Below, piece after piece: positions 24,951 to 34,025 of a stretch of DNA of 64,000 nucleotides. Where the stretch lies: positions 1 to 64,000 of the forward strand of contig NZ_RBZW01000042.1 in NCBI RefSeq assembly GCF_006543045.1, read 5' to 3'. The translations under genes and the position numbers were made by a program. Below the pieces are notes generated by a model. The model saw only the letters and a list, made by a program, of their open reading frames with translations, did not search any database and had not been told where the DNA came from. Every line of letters begins with the position of its first letter. Position 1 is the first letter of the stretch. This stretch comes from Salinadaptatus halalkaliphilus (lineage in GTDB: Archaea > Halobacteriota > Halobacteria > Halobacteriales > Natrialbaceae).

Positions 24951-26249
24951 ATGGCTACCATCGAGTATCTCAAGGAAGCGGACGATGCCTCGATCGAAAT
25001 CGATCAGGAGGTAACGGACGCAGTTCAGGATATCGTCGGCGCCGTCAGAGACCGCGGTGACGACGCCGTCTACGAGTTCACCGAGCGGTTCGACGGCATC
25101 GAGGTCGACGACGTTCGGATCGGCGACGCCGAAATCGACGCGGCCCGCGAGGAATTGACCGACATCGAGAAGGAGACGATCGACAACACGATCGCAAACG
25201 TCCGTGCGTTTCACGAGCAACAGCGCGAGCACATCTCGGACTTCGAGACGGAGTTCGAGGAAGGCGTTCGGCTCGGACAGCGTATCGTCCCGGTCGAATC
25301 CGCCGGGACGTACGTCCCTGGCGGTCGTCACCCACTCGTCGCTGCGCCCGCCATGACGATCGTTCCTGCCGACGTCGTCGGCGTCGAACGGATCGTTACG
25401 TGTGCGCCGCCCCAGGATGACGGGAGCATCCAGCCGGCCCAGTTGTACGCGATGGACCAGGCCGGTGCCGACGAAATCTACAGCGTCGGCGGTGCACAGG
25501 CGATCGCCGCGATGGCCTACGGCACCGAGACGGTTCCCAGCGTCGCGAAGATTACCGGCCCGGGCAACGTCTTTACGACCGAAGCCAAGCGACAGGTCTT
25601 CGGCCACGTCGGCATCGACTTCCTCGCCGGCCCCTCGGAGGTGCTGATCCTTACCGACGAGACGGCTGATCCCGACCTCGTCGCGACGGACCTGCTGGCC
25701 CAGGCCGAACACGATCCCAACTCGCGACCGATCCTGGTCTCGACCGATCGGGACATCGCCGAAGCGACTGTCGGCGCACTCTCCGAGCAGTTACCGAACT
25801 TGGAGACCGAAGATGTCGCCCGGGAATGCTGGACGGAAAACGGTGAAGTCGTCCTCGCGGAGACGATGGCCGACGCCATCGAGGTCGCTAACGAGTACGC
25901 GATCGAACACCTGCAGGTCATGATCGACGAGCCACGCTCGATCGTCGACGAGCTGACGAACTACGGATCGCTGTTTCTCGGCGCCCACTCCCCCGTCGTC
26001 TTTGGCGACAAAGCCGTCGGAACCAACCACAGTCTCCCGACCCTCGAGGTCGCTCGCTACAGCGGCGGTATCTGGGCCGGTACCTACTGCAAGACGCTCA
26101 CCCATCAGGAGGCCACCGAAGCTGGTGGCGCCCGGATCGCGCCGTGGGCGGCCAAAATCTGTGAACTCGAGGGGACACACGCCCACCGGCTCTCCGCGGA
26201 GGCGCGGCTCCGAGACGACATCAGCCCGGAGTACGGCCCCGGGAAGTAA
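24951..26249 (+). CDS. hisD: Histidinol dehydrogenase
   Basis: This 432-residue enzyme oxidises L-histidinol to L-histidine in the last two steps of histidine synthesis. Family features are PVESAGTYVPGGRHPL (about 105-120), YSVGGAQAIAAMAYGT (about 164-179), ITGPGNVFTTEAKR, the zinc ligands in LAQAEHDPNS (Gln/His, about 251-260), and the C-terminal GTNHSLPTLEVARYSGGIW and LTHQEATEAGG region with the last His ligand. All are present. No other his genes are nearby, as is usual in haloarchaea. The stop TAA shares its last base with the start of palindromic repeat C. Confidence 0.96.
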   Translation: MATIEYLKEADDASIEIDQEVTDAVQDIVGAVRDRGDDAVYEFTERFDGIEVDDVRIGDAEIDAAREELTDIEKETIDNTIANVRAFHEQQREHISDFETEFEEGVRLGQRIVPVESAGTYVPGGRHPLVAAPAMTIVPADVVGVERIVTCAPPQDDGSIQPAQLYAMDQAGADEIYSVGGAQAIAAMAYGTETVPSVAKITGPGNVFTTEAKRQVFGHVGIDFLAGPSEVLILTDETADPDLVATDLLAQAEHDPNSRPILVSTDRDIAEATVGALSEQLPNLETEDVARECWTENGEVVLAETMADAIEVANEYAIEHLQVMIDEPRSIVDELTNYGSLFLGAHSPVVFGDKAVGTNHSLPTLEVARYSGGIWAGTYCKTLTHQEATEAGGARIAPWAAKICELEGTHAHRLSAEARLRDDISPEYGPGK

Positions 26250-26388
26250 TACGGTTTGCTGTACCGATGTCCTGGCGGTGAGTCGAACTGTGTGAGACGA
26301 GCCTCGGTTGCAGAGCGAAGCGAATCAACCGGTGCAACCGCCGTCCGGATCGCGGTTGCGCCGGTAAATGACGTACAGCAGACCGTAT
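26249..26388. repeat. Palindromic repeat C (ATACGG family), long form
   Basis: The ends ATACGGTTTGCTGTA (26249-26263) and TACAGCAGACCGTAT (26374-26388) are inverted with one mismatch. The inner arms CCGGTGCAACCGC and GCGGTTGCGCCGG pair except at one position around a 10-base loop. Compared with copy B2, this one has about 60 extra bases before the inner left arm. It starts on the last base of the hisD stop codon. Confidence 0.85.
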
Positions 26389-26630
26389 AACGTCCGAGCG
26401 CGTGTTCGAGTCGCACTACTACTGCCGGACGAACTACTGTGAGAATTCGCCGCTCTTGTCCGGCGGATTCGCTGCAGTGATTGCTGTCGGACAGGATAAC
26501 TGCAAGTGAGCGTCGCGTCGTCTCACGGCCGGTGAGTTGCCCCGTTCTATCTGTTCGTTTTGTTTCAATATCTATAAAGAACATCATAATTATTAAGTGA
26601 TGGGGATGTGGATGGGTGGGTGTAGCATAC
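26389..26630. other. Gene-free stretch with promoter of the symporter unit
   Basis: After repeat C this stretch holds no gene. Near its end, TATCTATAAAG and TATTAAGTG (26571-26600) form an AT-rich patch about 30-60 bases before the small symporter partner and probably hold its promoter. Confidence 0.5.
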
Positions 26631-26819
26631 ATGAACGTATTAGAAGTGCTTGCAACGACGTCAATACTGTTCGTCGTCTTCGCGATTGTTTGGGTGGTGT
26701 ACGTCGAAGAATGGCTCGAACAGCGGGAGTTGTCTCGAACGCAACGTCGGCGTAACTCGAGCGCAGAGACATCCCCCGAGGGGGATACTGTCGAACAGAC
26801 CCAGCAGGGTGGTAGCTGA
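26631..26819 (+). CDS. Small membrane partner of the sodium:solute symporter
   Basis: This 62-residue protein has one membrane helix (about 8-27, TSILFVVFAIVWVVYV), followed by a charged tail of about 35 residues rich in Arg, Glu and Gln. Its stop codon overlaps the symporter start (TGATG), so translation is coupled. Small subunits of this kind occur beside some SSS-family transporters and are thought to aid their stability or function. The role here is inferred from the coupling alone. I chose the ATG at 26631. Confidence 0.7.
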   Translation: MNVLEVLATTSILFVVFAIVWVVYVEEWLEQRELSRTQRRRNSSAETSPEGDTVEQTQQGGS

Positions 26820-28474
26820 TGATGGGGGAGACGGCTGCTGCAGCGTTCGTCTTGCAGGCCGACCAGTTGGGTCACGAGACGGTTATCCAGTGGGGATGGA
26901 TCTTCCTGGCAGCGTACCTGATCCTGATTCTCTTCCTGGGCTATCTCGGTTACCGGCGAGTCGAAGACGGGATGGGTGGGACGAGTGCGCAAGACGAGTA
27001 CGCAACTGCTCGCGGCGGCTTCGGATTCCTCGCGTTGGCACTCGCGTATGCGGCGACGGTCGCCTCCGGTGCGACGTTCATGAGTATTCCGGGGATGGGG
27101 TACGACATGGGATTCATGGCGGGCTACTACGCGATGATCTATCCTATCGGTATCTTCCTCGGCGCGTTGATCGTCGCCCGCGTGAGCAAGAAGGTCAGTG
27201 ACCGGTTCAACTCGCAGTCGGTGCCGGACTTGCTCGGTGACCGATTCCAGAGTCCCGCACTCAGAGTCATTACGGCATTGCTGTCGCTGTTCCTGATTTT
27301 CTACGCGATGGCACAGATTTCGGCGGCCGGCTGGATGTTCGAGGTCATCCTCGGCGTCGAGTACGTCATCGGTATCTGGGTCGCTGGACTCCTGTTGTTG
27401 ATTTACTTGGCGGCAGGTGGCTCCCACGCCGACATCCTGACGGACGCGATCCAGGGGGCGATCATGATCGGAATCACGTTTTTGATCTTCGTCATGTTCG
27501 TGACCGGCTGGGGGATGGACGGCGGTATCAGCTCCGTCAACGCCGCCCTCGAGAGCAGTCAGCAGTGGGACCAACACACTGACTCGGATAACGCGATCTT
27601 CCCAGGCTGGTGGGCGATCGTCCTGCTGATGGTCGCACACATCGGCTTTACCGCACAGCCACATCTCGGCAACAAGTTCTTCGCGATCAAGAGCAACCGA
27701 TACATCCGTCGGTTCCTGCTCGTGACGTCGCTGGTCGGGATCTTCCTTCCGGTGATGTTCCTCGGCGGCGTCCTCGGGGCCGCACAGGGAATCGAAGTCG
27801 CTGACCCCGACGCGGTCATCCCGACGTTGTTCGTCGAGAACATCCATCCGATCATGGCGGCGTTCCTGGGAGTGGCGATCCTCAGCGCGATCGTCTCGAC
27901 GTCTGACGGATTGGTCATCTCGATCTCACAGATCTTCGCGAACGACCTCTACCGCAAGTCCTACGTGCCCTGGAAAGGGGGCGATCCGGAAGCCGAGGAG
28001 GTCCAACAGCGCGCCCTGCTCATCTCGCGTATCTCGACGATTTTCATCGTCTTCATCGCCGTTGCAGCGGTCATCTCGCCGCCACAGTATCTCGTCGTCT
28101 TCATGTGGACGGGAATTGGCGGTATCATCGCCTCCTTCGGTGGACCGTACCTCGTCGGGACCCTGTGGCGACGGACGACCAAACACGCGGCCCTCGCCGC
28201 AACGGTGATCGGATTCGCGGTGTACTTCTACATCCACCTCGGGCCGCAGTTCGGCGTTATGGAGGGTATTTGGCCCTTGAACGAGAACCCGTACGCGTCG
28301 ACCGGTATCGGTCTCATCGTCAGTGCGGTGACCACGGTCGTCGTGAGCTTCGTCACCGAGCCGCCCAGCGACGAACACCTCGAGAAGGTGTTCTCCGCCG
28401 AGCAGCGACTCATCGAGGATGACACACACGACGGTGCGCCGGGCGGCATAAGCGCGTCCGAAAGCGACGACTAA
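26819..28474 (+). CDS. Sodium:solute symporter (SSS family)
   Basis: This 551-residue membrane protein has about 13 hydrophobic helices. Family-type features are the early ARGGFGFLALALAYAATVASGATF segment (sodium- and substrate-site helix 1), GYYAMIYPIG, the GGSHADILTDAIQG segment (about 200-213, matching the SSS consensus), and ISTSDGL-like SAIVSTSDGLVISI in a late helix. The N-terminus is extended and the C-terminus is acidic and cytoplasmic. It probably imports a small organic acid or sugar with sodium. Its start overlaps the small partner gene; an ATG three bases later (26822) is equally possible. Confidence 0.88.
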   Translation: MMGETAAAAFVLQADQLGHETVIQWGWIFLAAYLILILFLGYLGYRRVEDGMGGTSAQDEYATARGGFGFLALALAYAATVASGATFMSIPGMGYDMGFMAGYYAMIYPIGIFLGALIVARVSKKVSDRFNSQSVPDLLGDRFQSPALRVITALLSLFLIFYAMAQISAAGWMFEVILGVEYVIGIWVAGLLLLIYLAAGGSHADILTDAIQGAIMIGITFLIFVMFVTGWGMDGGISSVNAALESSQQWDQHTDSDNAIFPGWWAIVLLMVAHIGFTAQPHLGNKFFAIKSNRYIRRFLLVTSLVGIFLPVMFLGGVLGAAQGIEVADPDAVIPTLFVENIHPIMAAFLGVAILSAIVSTSDGLVISISQIFANDLYRKSYVPWKGGDPEAEEVQQRALLISRISTIFIVFIAVAAVISPPQYLVVFMWTGIGGIIASFGGPYLVGTLWRRTTKHAALAATVIGFAVYFYIHLGPQFGVMEGIWPLNENPYASTGIGLIVSAVTTVVVSFVTEPPSDEHLEKVFSAEQRLIEDDTHDGAPGGISASESDD

Positions 28475-28535
28475 CGTCGGCCGACTCATTTTTCGACCGA
28501 CGGATTAAACGAGGGTCGCTGCTATCGGTGTAGAT

Positions 28536-29108
28536 ATGGAGATCACCGCGTTCGAGAAACGCCTCGACGAGACGACGGCGATCGAGCGGACACGGAATCT
28601 GAGTACCAAAGAGTACGTCTATACCTGGCTCGCCGATCGTCTCGGCTGGGAGCTCGACGATCAGGAGTTCGACGTGATGATCGTATATTATCCCGATTAC
28701 ATCGCCTATACGACTGCGACGATCCGCCAGACGTTGCGGGGAAACAAGACGCTCAAATTTCTTGCAGCCGTCGACGCCGTCACGGGCCGGGCGGGTGAAG
28801 TCGATGTCGAGTTACCCACCCAGCGAACGATCGACGCCGACCAGGAACTGGTGATCCCGCCACAGATCGACGCGGAGGAAGCCGAATCGACGTGGCGCGA
28901 GTGGCTGTTCAAGTACGTCGGGCGATACCACCGCGCGACGGAGATGCCCGAGTACTCCCTCGACGAGCTGGAACTCGTCTACACGCCCTACTGGGTCATC
29001 GACTACGGCAGCATGGAAGAGAGTCTCGCCGTCAGCGACCTGACCGGCCGCACCGCGAGAATCGAGGAGATCGAGGTACTCGAGGAGTTCTACACTCGCC
29101 ACATGTGA
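28536..29108 (+). CDS. Conserved acidic protein next to the symporter
   Basis: I do not recognise this 190-residue protein. It has no signal peptide, membrane helix or Cys pairs. Aromatic residues are frequent (VMIVYYPDYIAYTT, about 47-60; LVYTPYWVIDYGSM, about 147-160). It follows the symporter gene by 61 bases on the same strand and may be co-expressed with it. A ligand-binding or regulatory role for transport is possible but unsupported. Confidence 0.55.
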   Translation: MEITAFEKRLDETTAIERTRNLSTKEYVYTWLADRLGWELDDQEFDVMIVYYPDYIAYTTATIRQTLRGNKTLKFLAAVDAVTGRAGEVDVELPTQRTIDADQELVIPPQIDAEEAESTWREWLFKYVGRYHRATEMPEYSLDELELVYTPYWVIDYGSMEESLAVSDLTGRTARIEEIEVLEEFYTRHM

Positions 29109-29317
29109 CGGGCGGTCGGTTCCGTCGATCCCGCCGACGCTTTGCTGAGCAGACGGTGGTGTGTTGCACTGGCGGCCCGGCCCCAACTTGTCCGCCCTCG
29201 CCATACCGTCTCGGTGCGGTGTCGTTTCGAACGCCGTAATCACGTGTCTTCACTCGAGACATTGCTACGTGGTCGCACAACGCAAACGTATAGTAACGGC
29301 CGACAAAATGCGGGGGT

Positions 29318-30520
29318 ATGGATGGAACCCACACGGACGGACGGCAACTCGAGTCGATGTCGGTTGCGTTCAAGGCTCCCGACGCCCGGATCGGAAGGGG
29401 CGTCGCGACGACCGTCGGCGACGTGCTCGAACGCGCGGGTGTCACGGACCCGCTCGTCGTTACCGACGAGGGAATCGAGGCAGCCGGGCTCCTCGGGCCG
29501 ATCGTCGATGCGATCGACGCCGACGCGACGGTCCACTACGCGACGACCGAACCAGCGGTCGCGGATTTCGAGAACCTCCCGACCGAGACCGTCGACGGCG
29601 TCGTCGCGATCGGCGGCGGGTCCTGCATGGACACCGCGAAAGTCGTCGCGACCCTGCTGGCCCACGGCGGCGACGCCGCGGACTACCTCGGCGTCGACGC
29701 GGTTCCCGGGCCGGTCGCGTCGCTGATCGCCATTCCGACCACCAGCGGCACCGGCTCGCAGGCCACCCAGACCGCGGTCGTCTCTCACGACGGCGTCAAA
29801 CGCGGCATCAGCGACGAACACCTCCGCCCGGATTACGCCCTCGTCGACCCGTCGCTTACGTCCGACCTCCCGTCGGCACAGACCGCCCGGTCGGGGTTCG
29901 ACGCCTTCGTCCACGCCCTCGAGTCCCTGACTGCACGCGACTACCGGTGGGTCGAATCGCGCCCGATCACCTATCAGGGAGCGAATCCGGCCTCGCGGGC
30001 GCTCGCTCGCGAAGCACTCCTGCAGGTTCACGACTCGCTCGAGCGGGCGACGTTCGACGGCGACGACCGCGATGCGCGGGAAGCGATGAGCGTCGGCTCG
30101 CACCTCGCGGGAACGGCGTTTTCGATCTCCGGACTGGGCATCGTCCACGCGATCGCGAGTACCCTCGGTGGACTCACGAACGACCCTCACGGTGCGTGTC
30201 TGGCCGCGTCGATCGAGGCCGGACTCACCTACAACCTTCCCGTCCGGCGGGCCGAGTACGCCGACGTCGCCCGCACGCTCGAGGTCGTCGACGCCGGCGC
30301 GTCCGATCGCGAGGCGGCCACCGCGCTGATCGCAGAGTGTGGTCGGCTGCGAACGTCGCTGAACCTCCCGACGGGGATGGCGGCGCTGGGTCTCGGCCCC
30401 GAGGATGTCGACACCATCGTCGAGAACACCCTGATCCAGGAGCGGCGACTGCCGACGAACCCGCGGGCCGCTGGCGAAGACCTCGGCGAGCATCTGCTCG
30501 AGATCGAATTCGACGGGTGA
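29318..30520 (+). CDS. Iron-containing alcohol dehydrogenase (second copy type)
   Basis: This 400-residue Fe-ADH superfamily enzyme has GGGSCMDTAK (about 100-109, NAD(P) site), IPTTSGTGSQATQ (about 145-157), Asp and His in SGFDAFVHALESL (about 200-212), and His in GIVHAIAST and DPHGACL. It is clearly divergent from the enzyme at 21971-23212 (different loop lengths and ends), so the two probably act on different alcohols. Zinc alcohol dehydrogenase and aldehyde dehydrogenase genes follow on the same strand, making a consistent alcohol-to-acid oxidation set. An internal ATG at 29357 is an alternative start. Confidence 0.88.
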   Translation: MDGTHTDGRQLESMSVAFKAPDARIGRGVATTVGDVLERAGVTDPLVVTDEGIEAAGLLGPIVDAIDADATVHYATTEPAVADFENLPTETVDGVVAIGGGSCMDTAKVVATLLAHGGDAADYLGVDAVPGPVASLIAIPTTSGTGSQATQTAVVSHDGVKRGISDEHLRPDYALVDPSLTSDLPSAQTARSGFDAFVHALESLTARDYRWVESRPITYQGANPASRALAREALLQVHDSLERATFDGDDRDAREAMSVGSHLAGTAFSISGLGIVHAIASTLGGLTNDPHGACLAASIEAGLTYNLPVRRAEYADVARTLEVVDAGASDREAATALIAECGRLRTSLNLPTGMAALGLGPEDVDTIVENTLIQERRLPTNPRAAGEDLGEHLLEIEFDG

Positions 30521-30632
30521 ACCGCGATGCGAGTGACCGGCGGCGAGGCGTCGCGCGATCGGCTGTCCGTCGCTTCGACGCCGCTGATACAGGGGACGGA
30601 AGTTTTATTTTCCGTGCCGGAAACATCGTGGT

Positions 30633-31742
30633 ATGGGAGCACGACCCAGTGGCAAGCTCGTTTATTTATCGGAGCCGGAACAGCTCGAGATCAAAGAATA
30701 CGACGTCCCCGAGCCCGAACCGGGGGCCGTGTTGACCGAGATCGAACAAGCCAACGTCTGTGGGTCCGAACTCCACATCTGGCGTGGCCATCATCCGGAG
30801 GTCAAAGAAGGCGTTCTGGGCCACGAGGCGGTGTGTCGCGTCAGCGAACTCGGGGACGGTGTCGAAACCGATTTCGCCGGCGAACCGCTTGAGGAAGGCG
30901 ACATCGTCGCTCCCGCCTACTTCTTGACGTGTCAGCGCTGTGCGCCCTGTCGGAACGGCCAGTTCAACCTCTGTGAGAACGCCTACAAGTTCTGGTCGAA
31001 ACCGCCGGAAGAGCCGCCACACTTCCACGGCACCTTCTCGACGCACTACTTCATCCACCCTGACCAGTACTTCTACAAGGTCCCCGAGGACGTGAATCCG
31101 AACGTCGCCGCCGCGGCCAACTGCGCGCTCTCGCAGATGCTGTACGGGCTCGACGAGGTCGGCGTCGGTTGGGACGACACCGTCGTCGTCCAGGGCGCGG
31201 GCGGTCTCGGTCTGAACACGATCGCGATCGCTCGCGAACGCGGCGCAGACACCATCGTCGTCGAGGGCATCGACGGCCGAATCGAACGCGCCAAGGAGTT
31301 CGGCGTCGACCACGTGATCGACTTCCGCGAGTACGGGACCGTCGAGGAACGGGCCGAGCGCGTCCGCGAACTGACCGACGGCGTCGGTGCCGACGTCGGT
31401 GTCGAGGTCGCTGGCGTCCCCGAAGCCTTCGCCGAGGGTCCGTTTCTCCTGCGCGATGGCGGACGGTATCTCGAGGTCGGTAACGTCAATCCGGGCATCA
31501 ACGCCGATTTCGATACCGGGACGCTCACCCGGAAGGGAATCGATATCACCACCGCGATCCGGTATCAGCCGTGGTATCTCCGGAAGGCGCTTCGGTTCCT
31601 CTCGAAACACGGCGACGACTATCCCTACGAGGATCTCATCGACGCGGAGTTCGACCTCGTGGATGTCGAGGAGGCGCTGGCCAAGTCCGATACGCGGGAG
31701 ATCACCCGCGCGGCGCTGCATCCCCACTCCCACGCCGACTAA
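30633..31742 (+). CDS. Zinc-dependent alcohol dehydrogenase
   Basis: This 369-residue medium-chain dehydrogenase has catalytic zinc ligands in NVCGSELHIWRG (Cys, about 43) and GHEAVCRV (His-Glu, about 64-65). The structural-zinc lobe is CQRCAPCRNGQFNLC (four Cys, about 98-112), and the NAD(P) fold is VVQGAGGLGLNTIAIA (about 185-200). The following VVEGIDGRIERAKEFG has Glu at the end of the second strand, which favours NAD over NADP. It resembles threonine/sorbitol dehydrogenase-like enzymes. It starts 113 bases after the iron alcohol dehydrogenase and 112 bases before the aldehyde dehydrogenase, on the same strand. Confidence 0.88.
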   Translation: MGARPSGKLVYLSEPEQLEIKEYDVPEPEPGAVLTEIEQANVCGSELHIWRGHHPEVKEGVLGHEAVCRVSELGDGVETDFAGEPLEEGDIVAPAYFLTCQRCAPCRNGQFNLCENAYKFWSKPPEEPPHFHGTFSTHYFIHPDQYFYKVPEDVNPNVAAAANCALSQMLYGLDEVGVGWDDTVVVQGAGGLGLNTIAIARERGADTIVVEGIDGRIERAKEFGVDHVIDFREYGTVEERAERVRELTDGVGADVGVEVAGVPEAFAEGPFLLRDGGRYLEVGNVNPGINADFDTGTLTRKGIDITTAIRYQPWYLRKALRFLSKHGDDYPYEDLIDAEFDLVDVEEALAKSDTREITRAALHPHSHAD

Positions 31743-31853
31743 TTCGGGAGACGTTCGATCGATCGCCGTTTTCGACACTTCCGTTCAACAACCGCCTGGG
31801 AGTATCCGAGCGAAGCGTTCATTTCGCTCCCGGGCAAACTACCGGTGACCACC

Positions 31854-33350
31854 ATGTCAGAGCCTATCGATCAGCAACGCGACGAGGGGACACTCGAGTC
31901 GCTTCCGAGCACCGACCTCTACATCGACGGGGAGTGGGTCCCGGCGGCCGATGGCGAGACGTTCGCGACGGTCGATCCGGCGACGGGAGACGCGATCACG
32001 GACGTCGCCGCGGCCCAGGAACCCGATGTCGACGCTGCCGTCGATGCGGCGCGGGCGGCGTTCCCGGCGTGGCGAGACGTCGATCCTGACGAGCGCGGGC
32101 GGATCGTCTATCGGATCGGCCAACTCATTCGCGAACACAAAGACGAACTCGCGGCCATCGAGAGTCTCGATCAGGGGAAACCCCGTTCGCAGGCCGAAAG
32201 CGACATGATCGGTGCAGCCCGGTACTTCGAGTACTACGCCGGCGCAGCCGACAAACTCGAGGGCAAAAGCGTCCCCATCGGGACGGACCAGGTCGATTAC
32301 ACCGTTCGTGAACCCTACGGCGTCAGCGCACAGATCACGCCGTGGAACTTCCCCGGCAATCTCTTCGCCCGCGGCGTCGCACCGGCACTCGTCGCCGGCA
32401 ACGCGACGGTCGTCAAGCCGGCCGAGCAGACGCCGCTGTCCTCGCTTCGGTTGACCGAACTCTGCGTCGAGGCCGGCGTTCCCGAGGGCGTCGTCAACAC
32501 GATTCCCGGCTTCGGGGATCCAACGGGACAGGCACTGACCGAACACGAGGGCGTCGACCAGATCACGTTCACCGGGAGCGTCCCGACCGGCCAGCACATC
32601 ATGCAGACGGCCGCCGAGACGATCACGCCCGTCACGCTCGAGTTGGGCGGGAAGAACCCCGCGATCGTCTTCCCCGACGCGGATCTCGATGCCGCAGCCG
32701 AGTGGATTACCACCGGCATCTTCACGAACGCCGGACAGATCTGTTCGGCCGCGGATCGGGCCCTCGTCCACGAGTCCGTCTACGACGACCTCGTCGAGAA
32801 GATCGTCGATATCGCGGCGTCGACGGTCGTCGCTGCCGGGGACGAAGACGAAGATATGGGCCCGGTCGTCTCCGAGACCCAACTCGAGAAGATCACACGC
32901 TACATCGAGGTCGGTCGGAAAGAGGGCGCGACCCTCGCGACCGGTGGCCAGCAACAGGACCGAGACGGCTATTTCGTCGAGCCGACGGTCTTTACCGACG
33001 TCGAGCCCGATATGCGCATCGCTCGCGAGGAAATTTTCGGACCGGTCCTCTCGGTTCTCTCGTTCTCGGACGTCGAGGAGGCCGTCGAGATCGCAAACGA
33101 CTCCGACTACGGACTCGTAGCCGGTGTCTTCACCGCAGATATCACGCGCGCTCATCAACTTACCCGCGACCTCGAGGCCGGCAACGTCTACGTCAACAAG
33201 TGGTTCGGCGACACCAACCAGACGCCGTTCGGGGGCTACAAACGAAGCGGCATCGGCCGGGAAAAGGGACTCGAAGCCCTCGATTCCTACCTGCAGACGA
33301 AAAACGTCGCGATCAATCTCGAGGGTGACGCCGATCTGCCGGCATCGTAA
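31854..33350 (+). CDS. Aldehyde dehydrogenase (NAD(P)-dependent)
   Basis: This 498-residue enzyme oxidises an aldehyde to a carboxylic acid. The general base lies in LELGGKNP (Glu, about 263) and the nucleophile in NAGQICSAADRAL (Cys, about 297). The oxyanion-hole Asn lies in PWNFP (about 163), and the C-terminal FGGYKRSGIGREKG is intact. All catalytic residues are in their usual places. It follows two alcohol dehydrogenase genes, so an alcohol-aldehyde-acid sequence is likely. I chose the ATG at 31854; a GTG nine bases upstream is in frame. The substrate is unknown; succinate-semialdehyde, glycolaldehyde and related aldehydes are possible. Confidence 0.9.
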   Translation: MSEPIDQQRDEGTLESLPSTDLYIDGEWVPAADGETFATVDPATGDAITDVAAAQEPDVDAAVDAARAAFPAWRDVDPDERGRIVYRIGQLIREHKDELAAIESLDQGKPRSQAESDMIGAARYFEYYAGAADKLEGKSVPIGTDQVDYTVREPYGVSAQITPWNFPGNLFARGVAPALVAGNATVVKPAEQTPLSSLRLTELCVEAGVPEGVVNTIPGFGDPTGQALTEHEGVDQITFTGSVPTGQHIMQTAAETITPVTLELGGKNPAIVFPDADLDAAAEWITTGIFTNAGQICSAADRALVHESVYDDLVEKIVDIAASTVVAAGDEDEDMGPVVSETQLEKITRYIEVGRKEGATLATGGQQQDRDGYFVEPTVFTDVEPDMRIAREEIFGPVLSVLSFSDVEEAVEIANDSDYGLVAGVFTADITRAHQLTRDLEAGNVYVNKWFGDTNQTPFGGYKRSGIGREKGLEALDSYLQTKNVAINLEGDADLPAS

Positions 33351-34025
33351 CTCGTTCTCGAGCGTCAGTCGCCTTTTCGACAGCGTGCGTCGCTCTCGAG
33401 TCGGCTGTCGGTAGCGTCTCACGAATTTAACAGCTATCTAGTACGATCGATATATAATAAATATAGTTATATTTCGACGCGGCGGTTCGGTTCCCTCGTG
33501 TTCTATCCTGGATCGGCGTCCGCGATCGGTGCAGCCATCAGTGGGCGAGGAATACAACCGTGGCTGGAGTTTGGTACCGTACTGTCTTTACCCGACAACT
33601 GTCGCGACGAATCGATGCGCCATCGGTAGGCCTACGCTGTCAACGGGACGACGGTACCGGTCATACGGTCCGTTGCCGTTCGTTGCTACTGATCGCTCGA
33701 GTGGGGCATCGATCAGCGGTAATACGCTACAACGATCCGCACCAGCCAGCGTGCACGCCAGGGACGAACAGCCGGGGTCGGACGAGCGGTCGTGTTCCGC
33801 CTATCGATCGTCGATCGGTTGTCGGCCTCGGCTGATCCCTGTCCCAAATATACTAAGTCTGTCATACTACATCTTTATATATTTGTGGCGCTTTCAGCTC
33901 GACTCGTTCTTGTGACGGTCGAGGCCGTCGAGAGTGGCTGGTCGTTTCTGCTCGAGCGACGCGCTGGGCCAACGAGGGTGCCGGTCGCGTTCCGCAGTGT
34001 GGAATTACCCGGCTCGCTCGCGGTG
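33351..34025. other. Long gene-free stretch between convergent genes
   Basis: These 675 bases lie between the aldehyde dehydrogenase and malic enzyme genes, which converge. It contains an AT-rich patch (GATATATAATAAATATAG, 33448-33465) and palindromic repeat E. Frames are Ser/Arg-rich and show no domain. The large gap between two 3' ends suggests gene loss or repeat insertion. Confidence 0.5.
33663..33742. repeat. Palindromic repeat E (ATACGG family), decayed
   Basis: The left end ATACGGTCCGTTG (33663-33675) and right part CGGTAATACGCTACAACGATCCGC (about 33717-33740; matches CGGTAAAGAACTACAACGGTCCGT of copy D) face each other with several mismatches. The inner GATCG/CGATC pair is short. It is probably an old copy. 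Confidence 0.55.

Noticed and set aside
26105-27847. Very long minus-strand frame opposite hisD end and the symporter gene
   Set aside because: It is antisense to well-supported genes and spans a palindromic repeat; the protein is Asp/His/Arg-rich low complexity typical of shadow frames in high-GC DNA.
29161-30735. Long Arg-rich plus-strand frame through the Fe-ADH gene
   Set aside because: Overlaps a gene with all metal ligands in another frame; composition is that of a frame shadow.
31857-33422. Long minus-strand frame opposite aldehyde dehydrogenase
   Set aside because: Antisense to a complete enzyme with catalytic Cys and Glu.
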